Source: Pseudomonas nitroreducens TX1
GTDB taxonomy: Bacteria > Pseudomonadota > Gammaproteobacteria > Pseudomonadales > Pseudomonadaceae
Reading direction: 5' to 3'
Assembly: GCF_000313755.1 (NCBI RefSeq)
Contig: NZ_AMZB01000105.1
Location: 1 to 64,000 of the forward strand
Length of the DNA: 64,000 nt
Shown: positions 1-10,652 of the stretch, piece by piece
Layout: every line of letters begins with the position of its first letter
Position numbering within the stretch: position 1 is the stretch's first letter
Position numbers and translations under genes: made by a program
Notes under the pieces: generated by a model
What the model saw: only the letters and a program-made list of their open reading frames with translations
Told to the model about the DNA's origin: nothing
Databases searched by the model: none

Positions 1-25
1 AGCTACCAGACTGCTCCATCCCGCG
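1..25 (-). tRNA. tRNA-fMet (initiator), 5' end only
   Basis: Read on the minus strand, bases 25 to 1 begin CGCGGGATGGAGCAGTCTGG and run to GTAGCT. This is the acceptor 5' strand and D-arm of the bacterial initiator tRNA. The leading C, which leaves base pair 1-72 unpaired in initiator tRNAs, is present. The anticodon and 3' half lie outside the window. A strong promoter sits immediately upstream, as expected for a stable-RNA gene. The call rests on recognition of the 25-nt sequence and the promoter, not on a folded full tRNA. Confidence 0.85.
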
Positions 26-31
26 GCAGCC

Positions 32-59
32 ATTCTACGCCGATGGGCCGGGGTGTCAA
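32..59 (-). promoter_or_regulatory. sigma-70 promoter of the tRNA-fMet gene
   Basis: On the minus strand there is a perfect TTGACA -35 box (59-54) and a TAGAAT -10 box (37-32), separated by 16 bp. The predicted start is about position 25-26, at the first base of the tRNA. The G/C-rich stretch GGCTGC between the -10 box and the start resembles a stringent-control discriminator. Confidence 0.75.
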
Positions 60-244
60 TGAAAATCGGGGAAAAGTGATTTTTTATCAAATATTTAGCG
101 TTGGTGAGGGGCGGCGGGGTGGTGATCCGGAGGCGGGATTTTCCCAGCTGTGGATAACCGAAGCGACGGTTTTTTGCATTACCATGGAGCGATTTTCCGC
201 CGCCATTTCGGGTGGCTTCCGCTGGTGATGCAGGCACCTTCTTC

Positions 245-1303
245 GTGACTCGGCAGAGAAAGATCATCCACATCGATTGCGACTGTTTCTATGCCGCCAT
301 CGAGATGCGCGACGACCCCAGCCTCGCGGGCAAGCCGTTGGCCGTGGGTGGCTCGCCGGACAAACGCGGCGTGGTCGCGACCTGCAACTACGAGGCAAGG
401 GCCTATGGGCTGCACTCCGCCATGGCCATGCGCACGGCGGTGAAGCTGTGCCCGGACCTCACCATCGTGCGCCCGCGCATGGATGTCTATCGAGAGACCT
501 CGCGGGACATCCACGCCATCTTCCGCGACTACACCGATCAGATCGAGCCGCTCTCCCTGGACGAGGCCTACCTGGACGTCAGCGACAGCGAGCGCTGCGG
601 CGGCAGCGCCACGCGCATCGCCCGGGAGATTCGCCAGCGGGTCTGGGAGACCCTGCACATTACGGTGTCCGCCGGGGTGGCGCCGAACAAGTTCATCGCC
701 AAGATCGCCAGCGACTGGCGCAAGCCCAACGGCCTGTTCGTGGTCACGCCGGACGAGGTGGACGGCTTCGTCGCCGATCTGCCGGTAAAGAAGCTGCACG
801 GCGTGGGCAAGGTTACCGCCGAGAAGCTGGCGCGCCTGGGCATTCGCACCTGCGCGGACCTGCGCGACTGGTCGCGTATTCAGCTGGCCAAGGAGTTCGG
901 CAGTTTCGGCGAGCGACTGTGGGGGTTGTCGCGGGGCATCGACGAGCGTCCGGTGCAGGTGGACAGTCGCCGCCAGTCGATCAGCGTGGAGAACACCTTT
1001 GACCAGGACCTGCCGGACCTGCCGGCCTGCGAGGAGGAGCTGCCCTCATTGCTGGGTGAGCTGGAGCGGCGCATGACGCGCCTGGACACCAGTTACCGAC
1101 CGGGCAAGCCGTTCATCAAGCTGAAGTTCCACGACTTCACCCAGACCACCCTGGAGCAGGCGGGCGCGGCGCGGGACCTGGAAAGCTACCGGCTGCTGCT
1201 GGGGCAAGCCTTTCAGCGTGGCAACAAGGCGGTGCGGTTGATCGGCGTGGGCGTGCGCCTGGTCGATCTGCGCGGTGCCCACGAGCAGCTCACGCTGTTC
1301 TAG
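245..1303 (+). CDS. dinB: DNA polymerase IV (DinB, Y-family)
   Basis: Error-prone translesion polymerase. The catalytic carboxylates are visible as IDCDCFY near residue 11 (with the steric-gate Phe/Tyr) and SLDEAYLD with the Asp-Glu pair at about residues 106-107. A helix-hairpin-helix stretch (LHGVGKVTAEKL) follows, then a little-finger domain. The C-terminus EQLTLF is a beta-clamp binding peptide. GTG at 245 gives 352 aa, the usual family length; an in-frame GTG at 212 would add 11 residues, and neither has a strong ribosome site. I saw no convincing LexA palindrome in the 1-244 leader. The gene is convergent with the META-domain lipoprotein, with 14 nt between their ends. Confidence 0.95.
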   Translation: MTRQRKIIHIDCDCFYAAIEMRDDPSLAGKPLAVGGSPDKRGVVATCNYEARAYGLHSAMAMRTAVKLCPDLTIVRPRMDVYRETSRDIHAIFRDYTDQIEPLSLDEAYLDVSDSERCGGSATRIAREIRQRVWETLHITVSAGVAPNKFIAKIASDWRKPNGLFVVTPDEVDGFVADLPVKKLHGVGKVTAEKLARLGIRTCADLRDWSRIQLAKEFGSFGERLWGLSRGIDERPVQVDSRRQSISVENTFDQDLPDLPACEEELPSLLGELERRMTRLDTSYRPGKPFIKLKFHDFTQTTLEQAGAARDLESYRLLLGQAFQRGNKAVRLIGVGVRLVDLRGAHEQLTLF

Positions 1304-1317
1304 CGCTTGCCGGCGGG

Positions 1318-1716
1318 TCAGCCTTCGGGCCACAGGCGCATGGCGCGGCCAGACACCGGCCACAGGCGCAGCTCGCCTTCTTCGGTGATATCCCAGCGCT
1401 GCACTTCGCCGAGCATCTTGAGGAACTGCTGTTCCTGCTCCATCACCAGGTCGGCGCACAGCTTGCGGGTGGCGCCGGGCTGGCTGAAGGTCAGCTGCTC
1501 GCCTTCGAGCTTGTAGCTGGCGAACCAGTGGTTGCAGCCGGCGCTGCCGTAAGCCCGGCCGTTGCCGTCCAGGGTCAGGCTGATGTGGGTGTAGTCGATC
1601 AGCGGGCGCTCGCCGACCCATTCCACGCGGTAGGTCTGCTCGGTTTGGGGTACCGGCTTGCTGGCGCAGCCGGCGAGGGCCAGCGCGGCGAAGGCGCTGG
1701 CGATCAGGGCTTTCAT
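1318..1716 (-). CDS. META-domain (HslJ-like) lipoprotein
   Basis: The 132-aa protein begins MKALIAS with a hydrophobic segment and lipobox LALAGC, so it should be lipidated and carried to the envelope. The mature part matches the META/HslJ pattern (GNGRAYGSAGCNHWFASYKL, later KLCADLVMEQEQQFLKML). The family is linked to heat-shock and novobiocin tolerance in E. coli; the molecular activity is unknown. GGAG lies 8 nt before ATG at 1716. The start overlaps the end of the upstream gene by 4 nt, so the two are probably co-translated. Confidence 0.8.
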   Translation of the reverse strand: MKALIASAFAALALAGCASKPVPQTEQTYRVEWVGERPLIDYTHISLTLDGNGRAYGSAGCNHWFASYKLEGEQLTFSQPGATRKLCADLVMEQEQQFLKMLGEVQRWDITEEGELRLWPVSGRAMRLWPEG

Positions 1717-2153
1717 GCAGTCTCCTTGCTCTGGCAATCCGGGCAGAGGTGGCGATTGCCGACCTTGGCCCATCCGAGTTCGGCGATGCGCTGCTCGGCG
1801 GCGGGCTGCTGGGCAGCCTTGCCGAGGGTGGCATCGACGGCGAATTCGAAGTCCAGTGTAGCTTCGCAGCCGTCGCAATTGACCTTCCACTCGTGGATTC
1901 CCAGTTCACGGAATACCGGGCCCTTGGCCACGGCCATCCATTGCCCCGGCGGGTTGATCAGGTGGCGGACCTTTTCCACTTCCAGCGTCATGCTCAGGCT
2001 CCTGCTGCCCTTGAGGCTGACCAGCATGGTGTCGCCGGCCTTGATCGAGCCACCGACGCCGGTGACCTGGTAGCGGCCCGGAGTCAGTGCGCGGCACTCA
2101 TTGAGGGTGAATTGCGGGTTGAGCAGGGTGTAGCGGAAATCGTGCTGGGCCAT
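1713..2153 (-). CDS. conserved hypothetical protein with two CxxC pairs
   Basis: 146 aa, cytoplasmic, no signal peptide or membrane segment. There are two CxxC pairs: NCDGCE in the middle and LCPDCQ near the C-terminus. This is compatible with one zinc-ribbon site assembled from both. ATG at 2153 follows GGAGG and is preferred over an in-frame codon 24 nt earlier. It forms a translationally coupled two-gene unit with the META lipoprotein (4-nt overlap). I do not recognise a function; the same pair sits beside dinB and ldhA in P. aeruginosa, from memory. Confidence 0.7.
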   Translation of the reverse strand: MAQHDFRYTLLNPQFTLNECRALTPGRYQVTGVGGSIKAGDTMLVSLKGSRSLSMTLEVEKVRHLINPPGQWMAVAKGPVFRELGIHEWKVNCDGCEATLDFEFAVDATLGKAAQQPAAEQRIAELGWAKVGNRHLCPDCQSKETA

Positions 2154-2215
2154 GGGTCCTCCGGGAAAGCGCGGCATTCTAGGGCGCGTGGCGTGCGGAT
2201 GCGAGCGCCTTCTGC

Positions 2216-3205
2216 TCAGTTTTTCACCAGATTCACCGCTGTACCGGCTTTCCAGGCGGCGATGTTGGCCAGCGTGGTCTGGGCGATTCCGGCCAGCGCC
2301 TCGCGGGTCAGGAAGGCCTGGTGCGCCGTGATGATCACATTGGGGAAGGTCAGCAGGCGCGCCAGTACATCGTCCTGCAGCGGCTGGTCGGAGCGGTCGG
2401 CGAAGAAGATGTCGGCTTCCTCTTCGTAGACGTCCAGGCCGAGGTAGCCGAGTTGGCCGCTTTTCAGCGCCTCGATCAGCGCTGGGGTATCGACCAGTGC
2501 GCCACGGCCGGTGTTGATCAGCATGGCGCCGTGCTTCATGCGCGCAAGGCTCTGGGCGTTGATCAGGTGTTTGGTCGCCTCGTTGAGCGGGCAGTGCAGG
2601 CTGATGATGTCGGACTGCGCGAGCAACTCGTCCAGCTCGACGAAGCGGCCGCCCAGGGCCTCGATGGCGCGGTTGGGGTAAGGGTCATAGGCCAGGATGT
2701 GGCAGCCAAAGCCGCTCATGATGCGGGCGAAGACTTCGCCGATCTGCCCGCTGCCGATGATCCCGACGCTACGCCCGTGCAGATCGAAGCCGGTCAGGCC
2801 GTGCAGCGAGAAATCGCCTTCGCGGGTGCGGTTGTAGGCGCGGTGCAGGTGCCGACACAGTGCCAGGACCAGCCCTACGCCATGTTCAGCTACGGCGTGG
2901 GGCGAATAGGCCGGTACGCGCACGACGGCGAGCCCCAACGCTTGGGCGGCGGCCAGGTCGACGTGGTTGTAGCCGGCCGAGCGCAGGGCGATCAGTTTCG
3001 TACCGCCGGCCGCCAGATGTTCCAGCACCGGGCGCGACAGGTCGTCGTTGACGAAGGGGCAGACCACTTCGAAGCCCATGGCCAGGGCGACGGTGTCCTC
3101 GCGCAGCTGCGCCTGCTGGAAATGCAGCTCGAAGCCGTGGTCGCGATTGGCGGCGAGGAAGCTGTCGCGGTCGTAGGTCTGGTTGCTGAACAGGATGATG
3201 CGCAT
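2216..3205 (-). CDS. ldhA: D-lactate dehydrogenase, NAD-dependent
   Basis: 329 aa, D-2-hydroxyacid dehydrogenase superfamily. It interconverts pyruvate and D-lactate with NADH, a fermentative route used in low oxygen. The Rossmann motif is IGSGQIG. The catalytic Arg is in IALRSAGYNHVD, the Glu in LDVYEEEADIFF and the His in ITAHQAFLT, the order seen in LdhA. The Y-E-E-E-A-D-I-F-F stretch separates LdhA from glycerate or phosphoglycerate dehydrogenases. ATG at 3205 begins MRIILFSNQTYD. It lies 16 nt downstream of gacS on the same strand and is probably co-transcribed with it. Confidence 0.93.
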   Translation of the reverse strand: MRIILFSNQTYDRDSFLAANRDHGFELHFQQAQLREDTVALAMGFEVVCPFVNDDLSRPVLEHLAAGGTKLIALRSAGYNHVDLAAAQALGLAVVRVPAYSPHAVAEHGVGLVLALCRHLHRAYNRTREGDFSLHGLTGFDLHGRSVGIIGSGQIGEVFARIMSGFGCHILAYDPYPNRAIEALGGRFVELDELLAQSDIISLHCPLNEATKHLINAQSLARMKHGAMLINTGRGALVDTPALIEALKSGQLGYLGLDVYEEEADIFFADRSDQPLQDDVLARLLTFPNVIITAHQAFLTREALAGIAQTTLANIAAWKAGTAVNLVKN

Positions 3206-3221
3206 CGCTTGGATTCCGTCC

Positions 3222-5993
<2,772 letters not shown>

Positions 5994-6094
5994 GCGCTTC
6001 CTCCGATGCGTTTATCCCCGGCAGTGTAGCGGTTCGGACCTTCGGCGGAAGCCCTTTGCCTTGCCGGGAGCGCGTGGAATCGTGAATACTTCAC

Positions 6095-6113
6095 GCAATT
6101 GCTAATCACTCTT
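6095..6113. promoter_or_regulatory. candidate Fur box upstream of the pirR-like gene
   Basis: The 19-mer gcaattgctaatcactctt matches the Fur consensus GATAATGATAATCATTATC at 12 of 19 positions, including TAATCA in the centre. It lies 7-25 nt before the pirR start in the only AT-rich part of the gap. Iron control would suit PirRS, which controls a siderophore receptor in P. aeruginosa. The match is marginal and not proof of Fur binding. Confidence 0.35.
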
Positions 6114-6120
6114 ATTTAAT

Positions 6121-6831
6121 ATGAATGTCATCGCTTCCTCCGGCTTGCGCCTGCTGACCATCGAGGACGACCCGACCCTGGGCGCCCATCTGGCTTCCCA
6201 TTTGAGCGAACGCGGCTTCGAAGTCACCTGGTGCCAGGATGGCAACGCAGGCTTGGCCCAGGCGCGCGGCGGCGACTACGACCTGGTGCTGATGGACATC
6301 ATGTTGCCCGGAACGGATGGCCTGGACATCCTCCGCACTCTGCGCCGCGAGCGCGCCGTGCCGGTGATCCTGATGTCCGCCCTGGGCGCCGAACAGGACC
6401 GCATCGCCGGTTTCTCCCAGGGTGCCGACGACTACCTGCCCAAGCCCTTCAGCCTCGCCGAGCTGAGCGTGCGCGTGGACGCGGTGCTGCGCCGTGTAGC
6501 GCTGGAGCGCGGCGGCCAGCCCCTGAACTCGGCCCCGACCGGGCTGCAGATGGACCCGCTGAAGGACGACGTCGCCCTCGATGGCCGGTGGGCCGGCCTG
6601 ACCGGCACCGAGTACCGCCTGCTGGAAACTTTCCTCGGCAGCCAGGGGGAGACGCTGAGCAAGCCCTTCCTTTATCAGCACGTGCTGCACCGTCCCTTAA
6701 CCGCCCACGACCGCAGCCTGGACATGCACGTCAGCCACCTGCGCCGCAAGCTGCAGGCCATCGGCTATGTGCGTCACCAATTGCACACCGTCTGGGGCAA
6801 GGGCTACGTATTCGCCGAGTCCGAGGACTGA
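6121..6831 (+). CDS. pirR: OmpR-family response regulator, PirR-like
   Basis: 236 aa. The N-terminal receiver has acidic residues IEDD, phospho-acceptor Asp59 in LVLMDIMLPG, and the conserved Lys in LPKPFSLAEL. The C-terminal winged helix (LTGTEYRLLETFL; DMHVSHLRRKLQ; HTVWGKGYVF) is of the OmpR/PhoB type. The name rests on position: in P. aeruginosa pirR-pirS lie between gacS and cysM, as here. There is no clear Shine-Dalgarno before ATG 6121 (AT-rich cttatttaat), so expression may be low or leaderless. It is one nt from the partner kinase. Confidence 0.8.
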   Translation: MNVIASSGLRLLTIEDDPTLGAHLASHLSERGFEVTWCQDGNAGLAQARGGDYDLVLMDIMLPGTDGLDILRTLRRERAVPVILMSALGAEQDRIAGFSQGADDYLPKPFSLAELSVRVDAVLRRVALERGGQPLNSAPTGLQMDPLKDDVALDGRWAGLTGTEYRLLETFLGSQGETLSKPFLYQHVLHRPLTAHDRSLDMHVSHLRRKLQAIGYVRHQLHTVWGKGYVFAESED

Positions 6832-6832
6832 C

Positions 6833-8179
6833 ATGCCCGGCCGCCACTCGCTGTTCTGGAAGCTCGCCGTTGCCCTCGTGGCGCTGTGCCTGTCGGTGAT
6901 CTGGCTGTCGTGGAACTGGGGCAAGCAGATGGAGCGCGACAGCTACTACCTCTCCGACGCGGCGCGGCAAGTGCTCGCCGGCTATGCCGACGAGGCCCAG
7001 CAAGCCTGGCGTACCGGCGGGGCGGCAGGTGTCGATGCCTGGTTGGCGCAGATGCAGCAGCGCGAGCCGGTATGGATGGTCGCGGTGGATGCTCGCTTGC
7101 AGTCGCTCGGCACGCAGCCGCTGCCCCTGGAGGACGTGGCGCACCTGACCTTCCAGCGCGGGCTGGACTGGCCGGTGAGCTCGCGCTCGGTGAACCTTCC
7201 GTTCATCGGCATTCCCTTCCCGGACGATCCTTCGGCTGGCCGGCTGGTCGTGCAACTGCCGCAGCGCTTCCTGCCTGGCGGCCTGACCTTCCTGCGCCAG
7301 TCCCTCAGCCATGCGCTGGTGCCGGCGATCCTTGCCCTGATGCTCTGCGGGCTGATCTATCGCCGTCTGGTGCGTCCGCTCGGGCGGTTGCGCGAACACG
7401 CCAACGCCTTGCAGGCGGATAACCTCGGCTCGGTCGCCGGCCCGGAACTGATTGCCCGCCGCGACGAACTCGGGGAACTGGGGCGTGCGCTGGACCACAT
7501 GGCCGAGCGCCTGCGTGGCCACGTCGACCTGCAGCGCCAGTTGCTGCGTGATCTGTCCCATGAGCTGCGTACGCCACTGAGCCGTCTGCGGGTGGCGGGC
7601 GAAAGCGCCATCGACGAGGCGGCGCTGCGCCAGCGCGTGGAACGTGAGGTGGAGGTGATGCAGCGACTGGTCGCCGATACCCTGGAGCTGGCCTGGCTGG
7701 ACACCGAACGCCCGCGCGTGGAGCAGGAAGAGATCGACCTGCGCTCACTGTGGGACCTGCTGGTCGACGATGCGCGCTTCGAGGCGGGCTGGGGTTCCGA
7801 GCGCTTCCTTTATCAAGTGCCGGCGGACTGCCGAGTACGCGGTCATCTCAACGGGCTGGCGCAGGCGCTGGAAAACCTGCTGCGCAACGCCATCCGTCAT
7901 TCGCCGGATAACGGCCGCATCCGCCTGAGCGGCCGGCGTGAGACCGGCGGCTGGCACCTGTGGCTGGAGGACGATGGACCGGGCGTGCCAGAAAGTGACC
8001 TGGAGCGCATCTTCCTGCCCTTTACCCGGCTTTCCGCTGCGCGCTCCGGCGGAGGATTCGGCCTGGGGCTGAGCATCGCCCGAAGCTCGCTGCGCATGCA
8101 GGGCGGCGAGCTATGGGCCGACTGCGCCGGGGCAGGGCTGCGCGTGCACCTGCGCCTGCCGGATGCGGCAGTGGCCTGA
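6833..8179 (+). CDS. pirS: sensor histidine kinase, PirS-like
   Basis: 448 aa. TM1 about residues 8-27; periplasmic sensor about 30-155; TM2 about 158-176; HAMP; HisKA with His243 in LSHELRTPLS; HATPase with N-box LENLLRNAIRHS and G-boxes EDDGPGVP and GGFGLGLSIA. It is the cognate partner of the preceding regulator, separated by one base, so they are co-transcribed. In P. aeruginosa the next gene is pirA, an enterobactin-type receptor; here the next gene is cysM and no TonB receptor is present in the window. The ligand may therefore be different or the receptor may be unlinked. Confidence 0.8.
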   Translation: MPGRHSLFWKLAVALVALCLSVIWLSWNWGKQMERDSYYLSDAARQVLAGYADEAQQAWRTGGAAGVDAWLAQMQQREPVWMVAVDARLQSLGTQPLPLEDVAHLTFQRGLDWPVSSRSVNLPFIGIPFPDDPSAGRLVVQLPQRFLPGGLTFLRQSLSHALVPAILALMLCGLIYRRLVRPLGRLREHANALQADNLGSVAGPELIARRDELGELGRALDHMAERLRGHVDLQRQLLRDLSHELRTPLSRLRVAGESAIDEAALRQRVEREVEVMQRLVADTLELAWLDTERPRVEQEEIDLRSLWDLLVDDARFEAGWGSERFLYQVPADCRVRGHLNGLAQALENLLRNAIRHSPDNGRIRLSGRRETGGWHLWLEDDGPGVPESDLERIFLPFTRLSAARSGGGFGLGLSIARSSLRMQGGELWADCAGAGLRVHLRLPDAAVA

Positions 8180-8291
8180 GGTGGCTGCTGGCCGCTGAAC
8201 ACGGCTTGTTAGGAAGTTTCGTATGGCGAGGCGTCGTTTGCCGGTATCATAGGGAGTCATCCCCTCTCGCGATCCGGAACCGAGTGCCTCC

Positions 8292-9191
8292 ATGACCGTG
8301 CAGTACCCGACTATCGCCGATTGTGTCGGCAACACCCCGCTGGTGCGCCTGCAGCGCCTGGCCGGGGAAACCTCCAACACCCTGCTGGTGAAACTCGAGG
8401 GCAACAACCCCGCGGGTTCGGTGAAGGATCGTCCGGCGCTGTCGATGATCACCCGTGCCGAACTGCGCGGCGACATCAAGCCCGGCGACACGCTGATCGA
8501 AGCCACCTCCGGGAACACCGGCATCGCCCTGGCGATGGCGGCGGCGATCAAGGGCTACCGCATGATCCTGATCATGCCCGATAACTCCACCGCCGAGCGC
8601 AAAGCCGCCATGACTGCCTACGGCGCCGAGCTGATCCTGGTGACCCAGTCGCAGGGCATGGAAGGCGCCCGCGACCTCGCTGATCAGATGGCCCGCGAAG
8701 GCCAGGGCAAGGTACTCGACCAGTTCGCCAACGGCGACAACCCGATCGCCCACTACCATTCCACCGGCCCGGAAATCTGGCAGCAGACCGGCGGCGAGAT
8801 CACCCATTTCGTCAGCTCCATGGGCACCACCGGCACCATCATGGGCGTGTCGCGCTACCTCAAGGAGCAGAACCCCAACGTGCAGATCGTCGGCCTGCAA
8901 CCGATGGAAGGCTCGGCCATCCCCGGCATCCGCCGCTGGCCGCAGGAGTACCTGCCGAAGATCTTCGACGCTACCCGCGTCGACCGCGTCGTCGACATGC
9001 AGCAGAGCGAAGCCGAGGACGTGATGCGCCGCCTGGCCCGCGAAGAGGGCATCTTCTGTGGCGTGTCCTCCGGTGGCGCGGTGGCAGCCATGCTGCGCCT
9101 GTCGCGCGAACTGGAAAACGCGACCCTGGTGGCGATCATCTGCGACCGTGGCGACCGTTACCTGTCCTCGGGCGTGTTCGACTCCAACTGA
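8292..9191 (+). CDS. cysM: cysteine synthase B (O-acetylserine sulfhydrylase)
   Basis: 299 aa PLP enzyme that makes L-cysteine from O-acetylserine and sulfide or thiosulfate. PLP lysine Lys45 is in [11 protein letters not shown] and the substrate-binding loop is TSGNTG. STGPEIW and GTTGT form the phosphate pocket. The sequence [17 protein letters not shown] marks the CysM rather than the CysK type. A second synthase, cysK, is at 38.1 kb. rlmD begins 1 nt after the stop, so the two are co-transcribed. Confidence 0.95.
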   Translation: MTVQYPTIADCVGNTPLVRLQRLAGETSNTLLVKLEGNNPAGSVKDRPALSMITRAELRGDIKPGDTLIEATSGNTGIALAMAAAIKGYRMILIMPDNSTAERKAAMTAYGAELILVTQSQGMEGARDLADQMAREGQGKVLDQFANGDNPIAHYHSTGPEIWQQTGGEITHFVSSMGTTGTIMGVSRYLKEQNPNVQIVGLQPMEGSAIPGIRRWPQEYLPKIFDATRVDRVVDMQQSEAEDVMRRLAREEGIFCGVSSGGAVAAMLRLSRELENATLVAIICDRGDRYLSSGVFDSN

Positions 9192-9192
9192 C

Positions 9193-10563
9193 ATGGCCAA
9201 GCAGAGATCCGGCCTGCGCTTCCAGCCCAGCGGCGGAGCGCGCAGCCCTGCGGTACCGGTGGGCAAGAAGCAGCGCCTGGACATCGAGCGCCTGGCCCAC
9301 GATGGCCGTGGCATTGCCCACGTCGAAGGGCGGACCTGGTTCGTCGACAACGCCCTGCCGGGTGAGTCGGTGGAGGCCCGCGTGCTGTCCGCTCGCGCGC
9401 AAATCGTCGACGCCCGTAGCGAACGTATCCTCACCGCCGCCGCCAATCGCCGCGCCGAGCCTTGCCCGGTGTCTGGCACCTGTGGCGGCTGCAGCCTGCA
9501 GCACCTGTCCCACGCCGATCAACTGGCGCTCAAGCAGCGCACCCTGGCCGAGCAACTGGAGCGCTTCTCCGGCCTAGTCCCGGATCAATGGGCCGCGCCG
9601 CTGGTCGGGCCGGAATTCGGCTATCGCCGCCGCGCCCGCCTCGCCGTGCGCTGGGACGTGAAGGCCAGGCGCCTGGACGTCGGCTTCCGCGCGGCCGCCA
9701 GCCAGGCCATCGTCGCCTTCGACGACTGCCTGGTGCTGGTGCCCGAGCTGCAGGTCCTCGCCCGCGAACTGCCGGAACTGCTACGAGGCTTCGCCAAGCC
9801 GCAGTGCCTCGGCCATGTCGAGCTGTTCCACGGCACTTCCAGCGCGCTGCTGCTGCGGCATATCGAACCTTTGTCCGATGGCGACCGCGCGCGACTGCTG
9901 GAATTCTGTTCGGCACGGGATGTGCAACTGTGGTTGCAGGGTGGCGGCGAACCGACGCTCTGCTGCGACGGTGTAGAAAACACCGGGAACCGCGAGCTCG
10001 GCTTCCGGCTCGAAGCCTGGAACCTGACCCTGGCTTATCGCCCTGGCGACTTCGTTCAGGTGAACGAGCCGGTGAACGAGGCCATGGTTGCCCAGGCGCT
10101 GGACTGGCTGAAGCCGGACAGCGACGAGCGCGTGCTGGACCTGTTCTGCGGCCTGGGCAACTTCGCCCTGCCGCTTGCGCGCCAGGTGCGCGAGGTGGTT
10201 GGCGTGGAAGGCGTGCAGACCATGGTCGCGCGCGCCGCCGCCAATGCATTGGCCAATGGCCTGGCCAATACCCGGTTCCATCAGGCGGACCTGACGAAAC
10301 CGCTTGCCGCCGCCCCCTGGGCGGCGGAGGATTTCACCGCCGTGCTGCTCGACCCTCCGCGTGACGGAGCCTTCGAACCGGCGCGGCAGATGCGTTCACT
10401 GGGCGCGGAGCGGGTACTCTATGTGTCCTGCAACCCGGCGACCCTGGCACGTGACGCTGGCGAACTGGCCCGACAGGGTTATCGTCTCAAGCGTGCCGGC
10501 ATCCTCGACATGTTCCCGCAGACGGCCCATGTCGAGGCCATGGCTTTGTTCGAGGCAGGCTAG
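9193..10563 (+). CDS. rlmD: 23S rRNA (uracil-1939-C5)-methyltransferase
   Basis: 456 aa RlmD/RumA, SAM-dependent 5-methyluridine synthase acting on U1939 of 23S rRNA. An N-terminal TRAM-like beta domain (residues about 22-80) is followed by a [4Fe-4S] cluster set Cys91, Cys97, Cys100 and Cys179. The SAM motif is [11 protein letters not shown], the motif DPPRDG comes next, and the nucleophile Cys is in [17 protein letters not shown] at 9193 is 1 nt after cysM. relA follows after 89 nt. The cysM-rlmD-relA-mazG order is that of P. aeruginosa. Confidence 0.96.
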   Translation: MAKQRSGLRFQPSGGARSPAVPVGKKQRLDIERLAHDGRGIAHVEGRTWFVDNALPGESVEARVLSARAQIVDARSERILTAAANRRAEPCPVSGTCGGCSLQHLSHADQLALKQRTLAEQLERFSGLVPDQWAAPLVGPEFGYRRRARLAVRWDVKARRLDVGFRAAASQAIVAFDDCLVLVPELQVLARELPELLRGFAKPQCLGHVELFHGTSSALLLRHIEPLSDGDRARLLEFCSARDVQLWLQGGGEPTLCCDGVENTGNRELGFRLEAWNLTLAYRPGDFVQVNEPVNEAMVAQALDWLKPDSDERVLDLFCGLGNFALPLARQVREVVGVEGVQTMVARAAANALANGLANTRFHQADLTKPLAAAPWAAEDFTAVLLDPPRDGAFEPARQMRSLGAERVLYVSCNPATLARDAGELARQGYRLKRAGILDMFPQTAHVEAMALFEAG

Positions 10564-10652
10564 GAAGGCTTGCGCAATCCGACCGGCTCAAGCAAGAAAG
10601 GCCGGCGCAGTGAGCGGTGTGTTGTGGCGCACCGTGGGGAAGGGTAGACACG

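Noticed and set aside
100-244. LexA (SOS) box upstream of dinB
   Set aside because: I looked for CTGT-N8-ACAG in the leader and found only CTGTGGATAACCGAAG, which lacks the second half-site.
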